A stretch of 8,517 nt of DNA, from the NCBI GenBank assembly GCA_015491705.1, contig WFVK01000067.1, positions 1 through 8,517 on the forward strand. Reading direction: 5' to 3'. Both the position numbers and the translations under genes were made by a program. Position 1 is the first letter of the stretch. Each line of letters begins with the position of its first letter. This DNA is from Nitrospirota bacterium (GTDB lineage: Bacteria; Nitrospirota; Thermodesulfovibrionia; UBA6902). Positions 1-7,545 of this stretch are shown one piece after another. The notes beneath the pieces were generated by a model that was not told where the DNA came from, did no database searches, and saw nothing but the letters and a program-made list of their open reading frames with translations.

Positions 1-52
1 AAAGGTTTTACGACGGGCTCTCCGGCCGGTTTATGCAACGTTAAGGTAAAAC
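1..52 (+). repeat. Copy A of a diverged ~50-60-base intergenic repeat
   Basis: Just past the stop of the oxidoreductase gene lies a stretch that matches, in opposite orientation, the minus strand at 8281-8230. The first 23 bases agree at 20 positions (shared block CGGGCTCTCC at 14-23, with one mismatch just before it). After an 11-base length difference, TTATGCAAC (31-39) is identical and TAAGGT follows in both. The middle differs but is self-complementary in both copies (CCGGCCGG at 22-29 here). GTTTTAC (5-11) and GTAAAAC (46-52) could close a 7-bp outer stem. The element probably runs off the left edge. The plus orientation is arbitrary. It could be a structured RNA leader, a protein-binding site or a dead mobile-element end; I do not recognise a named family. 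Confidence 0.55.
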
Positions 53-3000
53 TACCGCCTTTCCTCCTTTATCACCTTTACCATGATATCGCCGAAACCC
101 GGTGTCCCGGTGATGGTGTTGAAATTCTCAGGGTCATGGAGTTCATTGATGTTGGCGGTATATTCACCCGTATTGCTGATAAAGCCCAGGCCCGCGGCCC
201 TCTGGCCGCCCGGCCCGAACGGGACTTTTATCACCCCGGGCATTATCTCATCGGTTAAAAAGGCCTTCCCCCTGATCCGTTTTCCGAGGGGGTTTTCGAG
301 AATAATCATATCGCCTGTTGCAATATGCAGGTTCTCCCCGTCCGTCCGGTTGACGGCAAACACGGGGATGGAAACGCTTCCCGCCCTGAAAAAAGTCTCC
401 TCGTTGTCAGGTAGGCCGTACCTGTTCGGGATATTACCGAGAGGGGGCATGAAATACCGGAAATCATCGTTCAGCGGCTTCATGCATTCAGTGTCTGTTT
501 CCGAAAGATAAGGGCAAACCACCGTCATGGTCATGGAATGGTGCACCCTTCCGCTTATAAGCTGGAAGGGATATTCCCGGGCAATCTCTTTAAAGAGGGG
601 ATTTTTCGGATTCCATTTGCAGGAGGTCCAGTAAAAGGTCCGGGGATAGGCGGTTCCGAACTTCCTGTTGATCTCCTCAAGAAAGCCGAATGTAAACTCG
701 AACCTGCCCGAACGCGTCTCCGGGCACACCCCCGAGGGGGAGCCGTCGGACTTCCTGTAGCGGTAATAAGCGGCCGGCCACACCGCCACGCCGTGATTGT
801 TTCTGAGCCACTCAACGGTCAGGGGCTCACCCTCTCTTGCAACCTTATCGCCCAGTACCGCCGTGGGATTGTCGGGCGCGCCGGTTATCAGGCAGCCTTC
901 GGGGAGGTCGGGATACGGCAGGGGCTCGCCGACATTGTAGAGCGCGGGGGTCTCTGCGAGTTGCTCGTTTATAAAGTCTTCCTCGTCTCTGTACCTGCCG
1001 CTGAAGTCCCCTGTCCTGACATCGGGATCACCGTTTTTTACAAGTGCATCCGACAGGAGGATCATAAACTCATAAGGTGTCTTCGATTCATGCAGCGGTT
1101 TTATGACGCGGTCCCTCAGGCCTATCTCGGGGCTAACCGTGTATACGCTGTTCAGCCCCATCCTCTCGAGAAAGCCGGCCTCTGGAAATATGAGATCCGC
1201 ATATCCGCCGGTCACTGTTATATGCGTATCAATGCAAACCGTCAGCTCGACACGGTATTCACCGTTTTCATCCCTTGATGTCAGTGCGTCCGCCCAGTCG
1301 GGCGTGCTGCCTGCCGTGACAACCGGATTGCCTCCCCTTGTTATATATGCCTTCACGGGATAGCGGTAATCCTTAAACGGGCCGTATTTCAGCCTGACCC
1401 CCTCTCTCATTGCAGCAGGCAGGTTGGTAAGCACCCCCCACTTCGCGGCGGGATAATCGCCGTAACGGTCTTTATGGAGTTCCGAAAGCCTGCCTGTCAC
1501 CTCCCTGCCGTTCACCCGTCTTGCCGATGTCCTTTCCAGGAATTCCGCGCCTGAAGTCCTCCCGCCCTTTTTCGGCCTGTGGGTGCCTGTCAGCACCAGG
1601 CCTCCCGGCCTGTCGACATTTCCCGTCACCAGGCAGAGGGCGGTCATGAGTATTGACGTAATGTCGCCGTTTGTATGATGGGAGGTGCCGTGCATTCCCA
1701 CTTCTATTGATGCGGGCTTTGTGATTCCGAACATGTGTGATACCTTCTCTATGTCGGCTGCAGGGATTCCCGTCTTTTCCTCGGCCCATTGGAGAGTGAA
1801 ATAATGAAGGTCGTTGGCAGGGTCTCTTTTCCCTGCGCGGGAAAGAAACGCCTCGCGGAACTCGGGCCATCCCACGGTGTAATTTTCAAGGAAATCGTGG
1901 TCTATATACCGCCGGGACGCATGATGCAGCGAATCGTTCCTGATGATGAAGTACAGCATCGCGGCAAGCAGCTCCGCGTCTGTTCCGGGTATTATGCGAA
2001 GCCACATATCCGCAAGCGCGGCCGAACTGGTGCAGGAAGGGTCAACCACTATATACTTGCAGTTGTTTTCCAGGCGGGCCGCAGGGATTCCGGCTGACAT
2101 GTAATTGAACCTTGTGGCCACAAACGGATTGACTCCCACATGCAGGAGGAGCCTTGCCTCATGGACGCCCGACAGGCAGGGCTCACCCCTGCCGTTCCTT
2201 GTGAGCAGGGGCCTCTGGACATCCGGAAGCGGCCTTGTATCCCCTGTCATCAGGTAATGGCCCCACCTGCGGTTGGGGTCGCAGATGCATCCGTGGCTGT
2301 ATATGTTCGGCGTGCCGAATGCGCGGAAAAGCCGCTCATATGCAATGCTGTCGGTCATGTCGCCCGTGTCCAGAAAGACCGACTCCGGCCCGTACCTCCG
2401 CTTTATAGCGATCAGCCTCCGCGCCATATAATCAATCGCCTCTTCCCACGTGACGGCCTCCCACCTGTCCTCCCCTCTTTCGCCGACCCTTTTAAGCGGC
2501 GTCTTTATCCTGTGGGGCGAATAGGTGAGCTGAAGCCCCGCGGCGCCTTTGGCGCAGAGGGCGCCGTTGTTTACAAGTGAACGGGGGTTGCCGTATATCT
2601 TCCTGGCGACACCGCCTTCCACCAGCACTGATATACCGCATTCAGAGGGGCACATGGCGTCCGCCGTATGGACGAGTCTCGCGCTCTCTGCACCGGGACG
2701 GCCCTGCCGTGAATCTGCATTGACCCGTTTTTCTCCCGCGGTCACTTCCGCAGGCGGGAGAGCCGCCGCCGGGATTTCATAATCCTTTACCGGGAGGCGG
2801 GTGCCGGCGTCGCCGTTCAAGAGGTAAAACACACGGGGGTCTGTGTCGTGCTCAGGGTTCCGCACCTTCACCTTTCTTCTCCTCAGAACAGCCGAGATGT
2901 TGCTGTCTCCGTCATTCATGTCACCGAAGGTGATCGCCTTTCCCATGCAGCTTTTGACACACACAGGCTCTTCACCCCTCTGCAATCTGCCGTAGCAGAA

Positions 3001-3417
3001 ATCGCATTTTTCAGGCCTGCCGGTAAACGGGTTTATGTCTATTGCGTCGTATGGACAGAACTCATAACATTTCCTGCACTCAATCTCTTCAGGACACCTC
3101 CCGGTGTTTATCAATACGACGCCTTCAGGGGTTTTGACGAGGGCGTCTTTTTCTTCGCATGCCTCAATACAGGGTGCATTATCACAGTGGTTGCAGATAT
3201 GGGGGATGAAGAGCTTCCTGACATCCGGATAACGGCCCGACCGGAATGTCCGGATGGTGCAGCGGAATGTCCCGAACGGGATATCATGTTCCGCCTTGCA
3301 CGCTACCTGGCATGCATGGCACCCGATACACCTGTCGAGATCGATCAGCATGCCGTAACTTTTACGCCTGCTGCGCTTATGGGGGGGACCGGCCGGCGGA
3401 GTTGTACGGTAAATCAC
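52..3417 (-). CDS. Fused four-cluster ferredoxin / molybdopterin oxidoreductase
   Basis: This looks like an electron-transfer subunit joined to a Mo/W-bis-pterin catalytic subunit of the DMSO reductase (MopB) superfamily. Residues ~22-190 are a DmsB/NrfC-type ferredoxin with four Cys quartets: 30/33/36/40, 75/78/83/87, 108/114/117/121 and 138/141/153/157. After a linker the catalytic part begins at ~250 with C256, C260 and C288; D253 sits where the first Cys is usual. GTPNIYSHGCIC at 368-379 places C379 as a likely metal ligand by analogy with polysulfide/thiosulfate reductases. Pterin-binding features follow (VVDPSCTSSAALAD near 457-470, PGTDAELL at 477-484, GNVDRPGG at 599-606), and the dinucleotide-binding domain covers ~945-1116. 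The start is GTG, with GAGGA 9 bases upstream overlapping the YchF-like stop region. ATG at residue 23 fits the family start but lacks a good ribosome site. No hydrophobic Tat signal is visible, so a cytoplasmic location is likely. Substrate unknown; S-oxyanion, arsenate or similar are possible. Ends in TAG. Confidence 0.9.
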   Translation of the reverse strand: MIYRTTPPAGPPHKRSRRKSYGMLIDLDRCIGCHACQVACKAEHDIPFGTFRCTIRTFRSGRYPDVRKLFIPHICNHCDNAPCIEACEEKDALVKTPEGVVLINTGRCPEEIECRKCYEFCPYDAIDINPFTGRPEKCDFCYGRLQRGEEPVCVKSCMGKAITFGDMNDGDSNISAVLRRRKVKVRNPEHDTDPRVFYLLNGDAGTRLPVKDYEIPAAALPPAEVTAGEKRVNADSRQGRPGAESARLVHTADAMCPSECGISVLVEGGVARKIYGNPRSLVNNGALCAKGAAGLQLTYSPHRIKTPLKRVGERGEDRWEAVTWEEAIDYMARRLIAIKRRYGPESVFLDTGDMTDSIAYERLFRAFGTPNIYSHGCICDPNRRWGHYLMTGDTRPLPDVQRPLLTRNGRGEPCLSGVHEARLLLHVGVNPFVATRFNYMSAGIPAARLENNCKYIVVDPSCTSSAALADMWLRIIPGTDAELLAAMLYFIIRNDSLHHASRRYIDHDFLENYTVGWPEFREAFLSRAGKRDPANDLHYFTLQWAEEKTGIPAADIEKVSHMFGITKPASIEVGMHGTSHHTNGDITSILMTALCLVTGNVDRPGGLVLTGTHRPKKGGRTSGAEFLERTSARRVNGREVTGRLSELHKDRYGDYPAAKWGVLTNLPAAMREGVRLKYGPFKDYRYPVKAYITRGGNPVVTAGSTPDWADALTSRDENGEYRVELTVCIDTHITVTGGYADLIFPEAGFLERMGLNSVYTVSPEIGLRDRVIKPLHESKTPYEFMILLSDALVKNGDPDVRTGDFSGRYRDEEDFINEQLAETPALYNVGEPLPYPDLPEGCLITGAPDNPTAVLGDKVAREGEPLTVEWLRNNHGVAVWPAAYYRYRKSDGSPSGVCPETRSGRFEFTFGFLEEINRKFGTAYPRTFYWTSCKWNPKNPLFKEIAREYPFQLISGRVHHSMTMTVVCPYLSETDTECMKPLNDDFRYFMPPLGNIPNRYGLPDNEETFFRAGSVSIPVFAVNRTDGENLHIATGDMIILENPLGKRIRGKAFLTDEIMPGVIKVPFGPGGQRAAGLGFISNTGEYTANINELHDPENFNTITGTPGFGDIMVKVIKEERR

Positions 3418-3429
3418 CTGTTCAAATCC

Positions 3430-4551
3430 TCATACATTAAATTTGAAGTTTACAATATCACCGTCCCTGATTTCATACGCCTTGCCCTCAAGCCGCACAA
3501 GCCCCCTCTCCCGCGCCCTGACCATGTCTTCCCCGGATGATATGAAATCATCATAGCTCACCACCTCAGCCCGGATAAACCCCCTCTCGATATCCGAATG
3601 AATCCTGCCAGCCGCCCTGTGCGCGGCCGTGCCCTTTCTGATCGTCCATGCCTTTACCTCGTCCCTGCCCACTGTGAAGAACGATATGAGACCGAGCGCC
3701 TCATAGGAGACCCGGCAGAGCCTGTGCATGGCCGGTTCTTCAATGCCGAGGTCATCGAGAAACTCCCCTGCCTCATCCGGCGGAAGCTGGGCGATCTCCA
3801 TCTCTATCTTTCCGCACAGGGGTACGACCCGGGGCACGGCGCCCCTGCCCTTTCCCCTGAAGTATGCCTCTGCCTTATGCCTGAGGTCTTCCGCTTCAGG
3901 GGAATTAATCTCGCCTTCGCCGATGTTCAGGACGATTATCACCGGTATGGTGGTGAGAAACTGGTATGGCAGCATCAACCTCTTTTCTTCATCATTAAAC
4001 TCCGTATCACGCAGTGAGGTCTCCTCCTCAAGGGCGTTTTTGCATTTAAGCAGCAGACGCCTGTCGGCAGGGTCATGTTTCCTGCCCTTCTTTTCCTGTT
4101 CCTCTATCTTCTGCAGCCTCTTCTCAACCAGCTCGAGATCGCCGAGTATAAGCTCGTCTTCAAACGAGGCAATGTCCCTCAGCGGGTCTGTTCCGCCGAG
4201 GGGATGCATTACTGATTCGTCCCTGAATGCCCTGACCACATGCACAACCGCGTCAGCGTCCTTGAGCAGGTTGAAGACCCTTGTATTCTGCGAGACATCG
4301 CCTCCGGCCGCGGCTGAAGTAATGCCGGGGTAGTCGATATATTCAACAGTGGCGTATGTGGTCTTCTTCGGATGGTAGACCGACGACAGCCTGTCAACCC
4401 TCGGGTCCGGTATTTTTACAACCCCGGTCCGCGGCTCGACATCCGCGGAAGCGGATACAGGGTATGGGGTTGTCTCCAGTTCAAGCCCTGTAAGCGCATT
4501 AAACACGGTCGTCTTGCCCGAGTTGGAAAAGCCGGTAATTGCGAGTTTCAT
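3430..4551 (-). CDS. Divergent YchF/OLA1-family P-loop NTPase
   Basis: A 373-residue protein of the Obg/YchF class of TRAFAC NTPases, close to the usual ~363. The P-loop is GFSNSGKTT (7-15), the Walker B/G3 motif is DYPG (73-76), and the G4 position reads NIGE (209-212). The NxxE form replaces the guanine-specifying NKxD and is the YchF hallmark linked to ATP use. A charged helical region spans ~140-195. The C-terminal TGS/DUF933 domain is clear: FFTVGRDEVKAWTIRKGT (291-308) and GRIHSDIERGFIRAEV (315-330), ending in DGDIVNFKF. Family members bind ribosomes and affect stress and redox responses. It departs from canonical YchF after G3: the usual KGAS-GEGLGNxFL segment is replaced by TSAAAGGDVSQNTRVF, so it may be a paralogous subfamily rather than the orthologue. 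GAGGGG lies 9 bases before the ATG. It follows hemL by 58 bases and precedes the oxidoreductase by 12, so cotranscription with the latter is likely. Confidence 0.88.
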   Translation of the reverse strand: MKLAITGFSNSGKTTVFNALTGLELETTPYPVSASADVEPRTGVVKIPDPRVDRLSSVYHPKKTTYATVEYIDYPGITSAAAGGDVSQNTRVFNLLKDADAVVHVVRAFRDESVMHPLGGTDPLRDIASFEDELILGDLELVEKRLQKIEEQEKKGRKHDPADRRLLLKCKNALEEETSLRDTEFNDEEKRLMLPYQFLTTIPVIIVLNIGEGEINSPEAEDLRHKAEAYFRGKGRGAVPRVVPLCGKIEMEIAQLPPDEAGEFLDDLGIEEPAMHRLCRVSYEALGLISFFTVGRDEVKAWTIRKGTAAHRAAGRIHSDIERGFIRAEVVSYDDFISSGEDMVRARERGLVRLEGKAYEIRDGDIVNFKFNV

Positions 4552-4573
4552 GGGAAAAGCCCCCTCATCCCGG

Positions 4574-4587
4574 CCGCCTCCCGGCGG
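4574..4587 (-). other. GC-rich hairpin between hemL and the YchF-like gene
   Basis: A perfect 5-bp stem, CCGCC/GGCGG, with a four-base loop lies in the 58-base gap. It falls just upstream of the GAGGGG ribosome site of the next gene. No T tract follows on either strand, so it does not look like a factor-independent terminator. It could stabilise the mRNA or tune translation of the downstream gene, or be incidental in GC-rich DNA. Confidence 0.35.
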
Positions 4588-4609
4588 GGTGAAAGGAATA
4601 CGGATTGTA

Positions 4610-5905
4610 TCACCTTATCTCTTTAAAGCTCTGGTAGGCCGCTCGCGCGGTCCTGTTGATATCCGCCTGCGTATGTGCAAGGGACATAAAGCCCGCCTCA
4701 AATGCGGAGGGTGCAAGGTTGATCCCCCTTTCGAGCATTTTTCTGAAGAATTTTGCAAATGCCTCTTTGTCGGTGTTTGCGGCATCCGTGAAATTGTAAA
4801 CCTCTTTGTCCGTAAAATACGTGCAGAACATGCTGCCGGCCCTGTAGAATTTTGTCTTAACGCCGGCGCGTCTTGCCGCATCCTTTAATGCATCCTCCAG
4901 GGCCGCTGATTTAGCCATGAGTTTCCTGTATGTCTGCCGCGCTGATAATATCTTCAGTGTCTCTATGCCCGCTGTCATTGCAAGCGGGTTGCCTGAAAGC
5001 GTGCCCGCCTGGTATACCGGCCCGTCCGGCGCAATCTTTTTCATGATCTCTTTCCTGCCGCCGTATGCGCCCACCGGCAGTCCTCCTCCGATCACCTTTC
5101 CGAGGCATGTCATGTCAGGCCTTATCCCGAAGGCCTTCTGGGCTCCGCCGTAGGAAACCCTGAAGCCTGTCATGACCTCATCGAATATGAGGACTATGCC
5201 GTATTCAGCCGTCAGTTTTCTTATGCCCTCAAGGAATCCGGGCCGGGGCAGTATGCACCCGCTGTTGCCTACCACCGGCTCAATGATTACGCATGCAATA
5301 CTCTCCCCGAATCTCCCGCAGGCCTCCCTGAATGCCCCGAGGTCATTAAATGGAAGTGTAAGGGTGTTTCTTGCATAGCCCCTCGGCACACCGGGGCTGT
5401 CGGGCACTCCGAATGTCGCGGCGCCTGAGCCTGCCTTTACAAGCAGCCCGTCTGCATGGCCGTGGTAGCAGCCCTCGAATTTTATGACCCTGTCCCTGCC
5501 GGTAAAGCCCCTTGCGGCCCTGATGGCGCTCATCGTCGCCTCGGTGCCGGAGTTGACCATCCTGATCACCTGCATCGAAGGATAGGCCTTGCGGATCATC
5601 CCGGCCAGCTCCACCTCGAGGGGCGTGGGCGCACCGTAGCTTGTGCCCCTCTCACACGCCTTCCCGAGGGCCCTGATCACCGCCGGATGGGCATGCCCCA
5701 GTATCATGGGGCCCCATGAAAGCACATAGTCTATGTATTCATTTCCGTCCACATCATATATCTTCGAGCCCTTTGCAGACTGAATAAACAGCGGGCTTCC
5801 GCCTACAGCCCTGAAAGCCCTGACCGGGCTGTTGACGCCGCCGGGCATCAGACGTTTTGCTTTTCTGAACAGCTCTTTTGATTTCTTCAGATTCAGTTTT
5901 GACAT
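4610..5905 (-). CDS. hemL: Glutamate-1-semialdehyde 2,1-aminomutase
   Basis: The enzyme is PLP-dependent (class-III aminotransferase fold) and converts glutamate-1-semialdehyde to 5-aminolevulinate, the last step of the C5 route to haem, sirohaem and cobamides; cytosolic, normally a dimer. At 431 residues it is full length (family ~426). Diagnostic segments: [12 protein letters not shown] (20-31), [21 protein letters not shown] within 51-71, NSGTEA (118-123, phosphate site), CYHGHADG (146-153), FDEVMTGFR (241-249, with D242 contacting the pyridine nitrogen), and [14 protein letters not shown] (267-280), in which K270 is the Schiff-base lysine. The ATG is supported by AGGAG seven bases upstream. 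It is separated from the protease gene by a 262-base gap with a foldback element, so it probably starts its own unit, but I see no convincing -35/-10 pair. No other haem genes are in the window. Identification is firm. Confidence 0.97.
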   Translation of the reverse strand: MSKLNLKKSKELFRKAKRLMPGGVNSPVRAFRAVGGSPLFIQSAKGSKIYDVDGNEYIDYVLSWGPMILGHAHPAVIRALGKACERGTSYGAPTPLEVELAGMIRKAYPSMQVIRMVNSGTEATMSAIRAARGFTGRDRVIKFEGCYHGHADGLLVKAGSGAATFGVPDSPGVPRGYARNTLTLPFNDLGAFREACGRFGESIACVIIEPVVGNSGCILPRPGFLEGIRKLTAEYGIVLIFDEVMTGFRVSYGGAQKAFGIRPDMTCLGKVIGGGLPVGAYGGRKEIMKKIAPDGPVYQAGTLSGNPLAMTAGIETLKILSARQTYRKLMAKSAALEDALKDAARRAGVKTKFYRAGSMFCTYFTDKEVYNFTDAANTDKEAFAKFFRKMLERGINLAPSAFEAGFMSLAHTQADINRTARAAYQSFKEIR

Positions 5906-5947
5906 AGCCGACTCCTGTTGTTATGCAATTTATCAGGCCTTTTATTT

Positions 5948-6113
5948 AGTATCTGTTGCGGAAGCTGATTTTTGAAACTAATCCTGAGCTTGCGTCATTT
6001 CGACCAGCGGGAGAAATCTTTATATTGCGACGAGTTAAGATTTCTCACTTCGTTCGAAATGACAGCGGAATGACAGCGAGCTGATCAGATAATGACTTTC
6101 CGCAACAGATACT
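5948..6113. repeat. 166-bp foldback (MITE/REP-like) element
   Basis: The outer ends are perfect 16-base inverted repeats (5948-5963 and 6098-6113, containing ATCTGTTGCGGAA and its complement). Nested inside is a second inverted repeat, 5994-6020 against 6037-6063, matching at 22 of 27 positions and built on GTCATTTCGA and GAGAAATCTT. ATTT flanks both sides (5944-5947, 6114-6117) and could be a 4-bp target duplication. The right arm carries an 11-base tandem duplication (AATGACAGCGG at 6058-6068, AATGACAGCGA at 6069-6079). No coding capacity is seen. The inner core resembles interspersed palindromes common in several bacterial phyla. It lies between the protease gene and hemL, so its transcript would fold into a long hairpin and could affect expression of either neighbour. 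Confidence 0.7.
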
Positions 6114-6131
6114 ATTTAACAATAATTACCG

Positions 6132-6160
6132 GCGCGTTGTCAAAAGAGGACAAGAGGCGC
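6132..6160 (-). terminator. Weak candidate terminator hairpin after the M48 protease gene
   Basis: Within 8-36 bases of the protease stop, an imperfect hairpin can form. TTGTC/GACAA (6137-6141 with 6149-6153) closes a 7-base loop, and GCGC/GCGC (6132-6135 with 6157-6160) forms below an internal bulge. The sequence beyond it in the transcription direction is AT-rich but not a true T run. It may be a weak terminator or an mRNA 3'-end stabiliser. Confidence 0.3.
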
Positions 6161-6167
6161 GGCGGCA

Positions 6168-7430
6168 TCAGTGATTAAGGCGCGCCTTCTCAAACTCCCT
6201 GATCCTCCTTATCCTTTCGAGGACAGGCGGGTGGGAATAGTGGAATAATGCATAAAGGGGATGCGGATGCAGGTTGGAGAGATTGTCCTTTGAGAGCTTT
6301 ACAAGCGCGCTTATCATGCCTGCGCCATTCCCTGTGAGTTCACATGAAAATCTGTCGGCCTCGTTTTCATGCCTTCTTGAGAAATAATGAAACACCGGTG
6401 TAAAAGGAAAGGAGACGATGGAGCCTATAAATCCCAGAATCACAACCTTTGCGAAAAAAGAGTCGTTTTCAATGTGGAAAAGCCGCGTGAGAAAATCGCC
6501 CTGCAGCAGAAGATAGGCTGCATAGATCGCAATCAATGCAATAACCTCCGCGACGACAATGTGTTTCAGCAGGTGTTTCTTCTTCCAGTGCCCGGCTTCA
6601 TGTGCGAGGACCGCGAGTATCTCGTCCCGGCTCATCTTTTGGATCAGGGTGTCGTAGAGGATGATCCTTTTCACCCTTCCGATGCCTGTAAAGTAGGCGT
6701 TGGTGTGCCTGGTCCTCCTTGATGCATCAATCCTGAATATCCTGCTTACTTTTATGCCGGCCTTCTGCATGAGGCTGCGGATACCGCCTTCAAGGTCTTC
6801 ATCTTCAATGGGGGTGAACCTGTGAAACAGCGGTTCAATAACATACGGCGAAATGTACATTACAAAAATCCCGAAGACAAGGAAAAAACACCACACCCAC
6901 AACCACCACATGTCCGGGCTCTTCCGGACAAGGAGCAGGCCCCCTGCTGTAAGCAGCCCCGTCAGTATTGTGGAAACAGCAAGGGATTTAACCGTATCGG
7001 CCATCCACAGCCTGAATGTCATGGTGTTGAATCCGTACCTGTTTTCAATCCTGAAGGTGCTGTACAGGCTGAACGGCAGCGATATGACCGTATCGGCGTA
7101 ACTCAGCAGAAGGAAAAAGACGAGTCCCGAAAGGATGAACGGCAGGTTGAAGGACATGATCCATGAGTTGTAAACATCCAGCAGCACGAAAATGAAAACG
7201 AGGAATACCGTGTTGTTAAAGACCGAGGCAATGAAATCAAACTTCGTATGTTCGATATTGTAATCACGCGTCCTGCGCAACAGGTCCCGGTCTACCTGTC
7301 CTTCAAATTCGGGAGGAATCACGGACCCGTATTTCTTCAGGTGAGAGAGGTTCAGGAAATCGAGCCAGTAGCCGAAGGCTATGATCAGGAGATATGCGGC
7401 AAGAATTGCGATCAGGTATCCATCAGTCAT
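6168..7430 (-). CDS. Ste24/CAAX-protease-like M48 membrane zinc metalloprotease
   Basis: A 420-residue polytopic protease of the M48A (Ste24p) type. Hydrophobic spans are near 5-22, 67-86, 97-117, 148-168, 175-197, 288-309 and 326-346. The catalytic HEAGH is at 277-281 (two His zinc ligands and the general-base Glu). The third ligand is probably E355 of ENEAD (355-359). NAYFTGIG (244-251) and the C-terminal PHPLYALFHYSHPPVLERI (389-407) are family signatures. There is no signal peptide; it should lie in the inner membrane with the active site at the cytoplasmic face. Bacteria usually lack CAAX prenylation, so the natural role is probably turnover of membrane or misfolded proteins; substrate unknown. 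The in-frame stop at 7437-7439 fixes ATG at 7430 as the farthest upstream ATG. The start overlaps the small upstream frame by 8 bases, suggesting translational coupling with the membrane-protein gene. Confidence 0.93.
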   Translation of the reverse strand: MTDGYLIAILAAYLLIIAFGYWLDFLNLSHLKKYGSVIPPEFEGQVDRDLLRRTRDYNIEHTKFDFIASVFNNTVFLVFIFVLLDVYNSWIMSFNLPFILSGLVFFLLLSYADTVISLPFSLYSTFRIENRYGFNTMTFRLWMADTVKSLAVSTILTGLLTAGGLLLVRKSPDMWWLWVWCFFLVFGIFVMYISPYVIEPLFHRFTPIEDEDLEGGIRSLMQKAGIKVSRIFRIDASRRTRHTNAYFTGIGRVKRIILYDTLIQKMSRDEILAVLAHEAGHWKKKHLLKHIVVAEVIALIAIYAAYLLLQGDFLTRLFHIENDSFFAKVVILGFIGSIVSFPFTPVFHYFSRRHENEADRFSCELTGNGAGMISALVKLSKDNLSNLHPHPLYALFHYSHPPVLERIRRIREFEKARLNH

Positions 7431-7545
7431 CAGTTCTCAAGGCGGCGGTTTTCAGGTCTTTCTCAAGGGCCTTATACACCCCCGGCATAGCCTTTAAAAG
7501 CCTTACCGGCCCCATGTCAGGCTCCCCTTTCAGATTATACGGCAT
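7423..7545 (-). CDS. Possible 40-aa coupled peptide
   Basis: A short frame fits exactly between two genes. Its ATG overlaps the preceding gene's TAA (TAATG, one shared base) and its TGA falls inside the first codons of the protease gene (8-base overlap). The product begins MPYNLKGEPD and ends LKTAALRTDD. It is hydrophilic and basic in the middle, with no membrane span or recognised domain. An internal ATG at residue 11 has a better ribosome site (GGGGAG six bases upstream), which would give 30 residues. It may be a real small protein, or only a coupling leader that carries ribosomes from the membrane-protein gene to the protease gene, whose own ribosome site is weak. The gap-filling geometry is the only support. 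Confidence 0.4.
   Translation of the reverse strand: MPYNLKGEPDMGPVRLLKAMPGVYKALEKDLKTAALRTDD

Noticed and set aside
538..1278. Long plus-strand open frame of 246 codons
   Set aside because: It is wholly antisense to the oxidoreductase gene, has no recognisable domain and unnatural composition, and exists because the real gene is GC-rich.
3351..3417. RRKSYG near the start of the oxidoreductase as a Tat signal
   Set aside because: No hydrophobic segment or cleavage site follows; the iron-sulfur ferredoxin domain begins at once.
2848..3540. Plus-strand open frame of 230 codons spanning two genes
   Set aside because: It is antisense to the Cys-rich ferredoxin module and the end of the YchF-like gene, both strongly supported on the minus strand.
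3728..4333. Plus-strand frame rich in serine
   Set aside because: The low-complexity Ser-rich product is typical of reading the complement of a real gene; it overlaps the YchF-like NTPase entirely.
4574..4587. Terminator between hemL and the YchF-like gene
   Set aside because: A short stem with no T run on either strand; kept only as a hairpin of unknown role.
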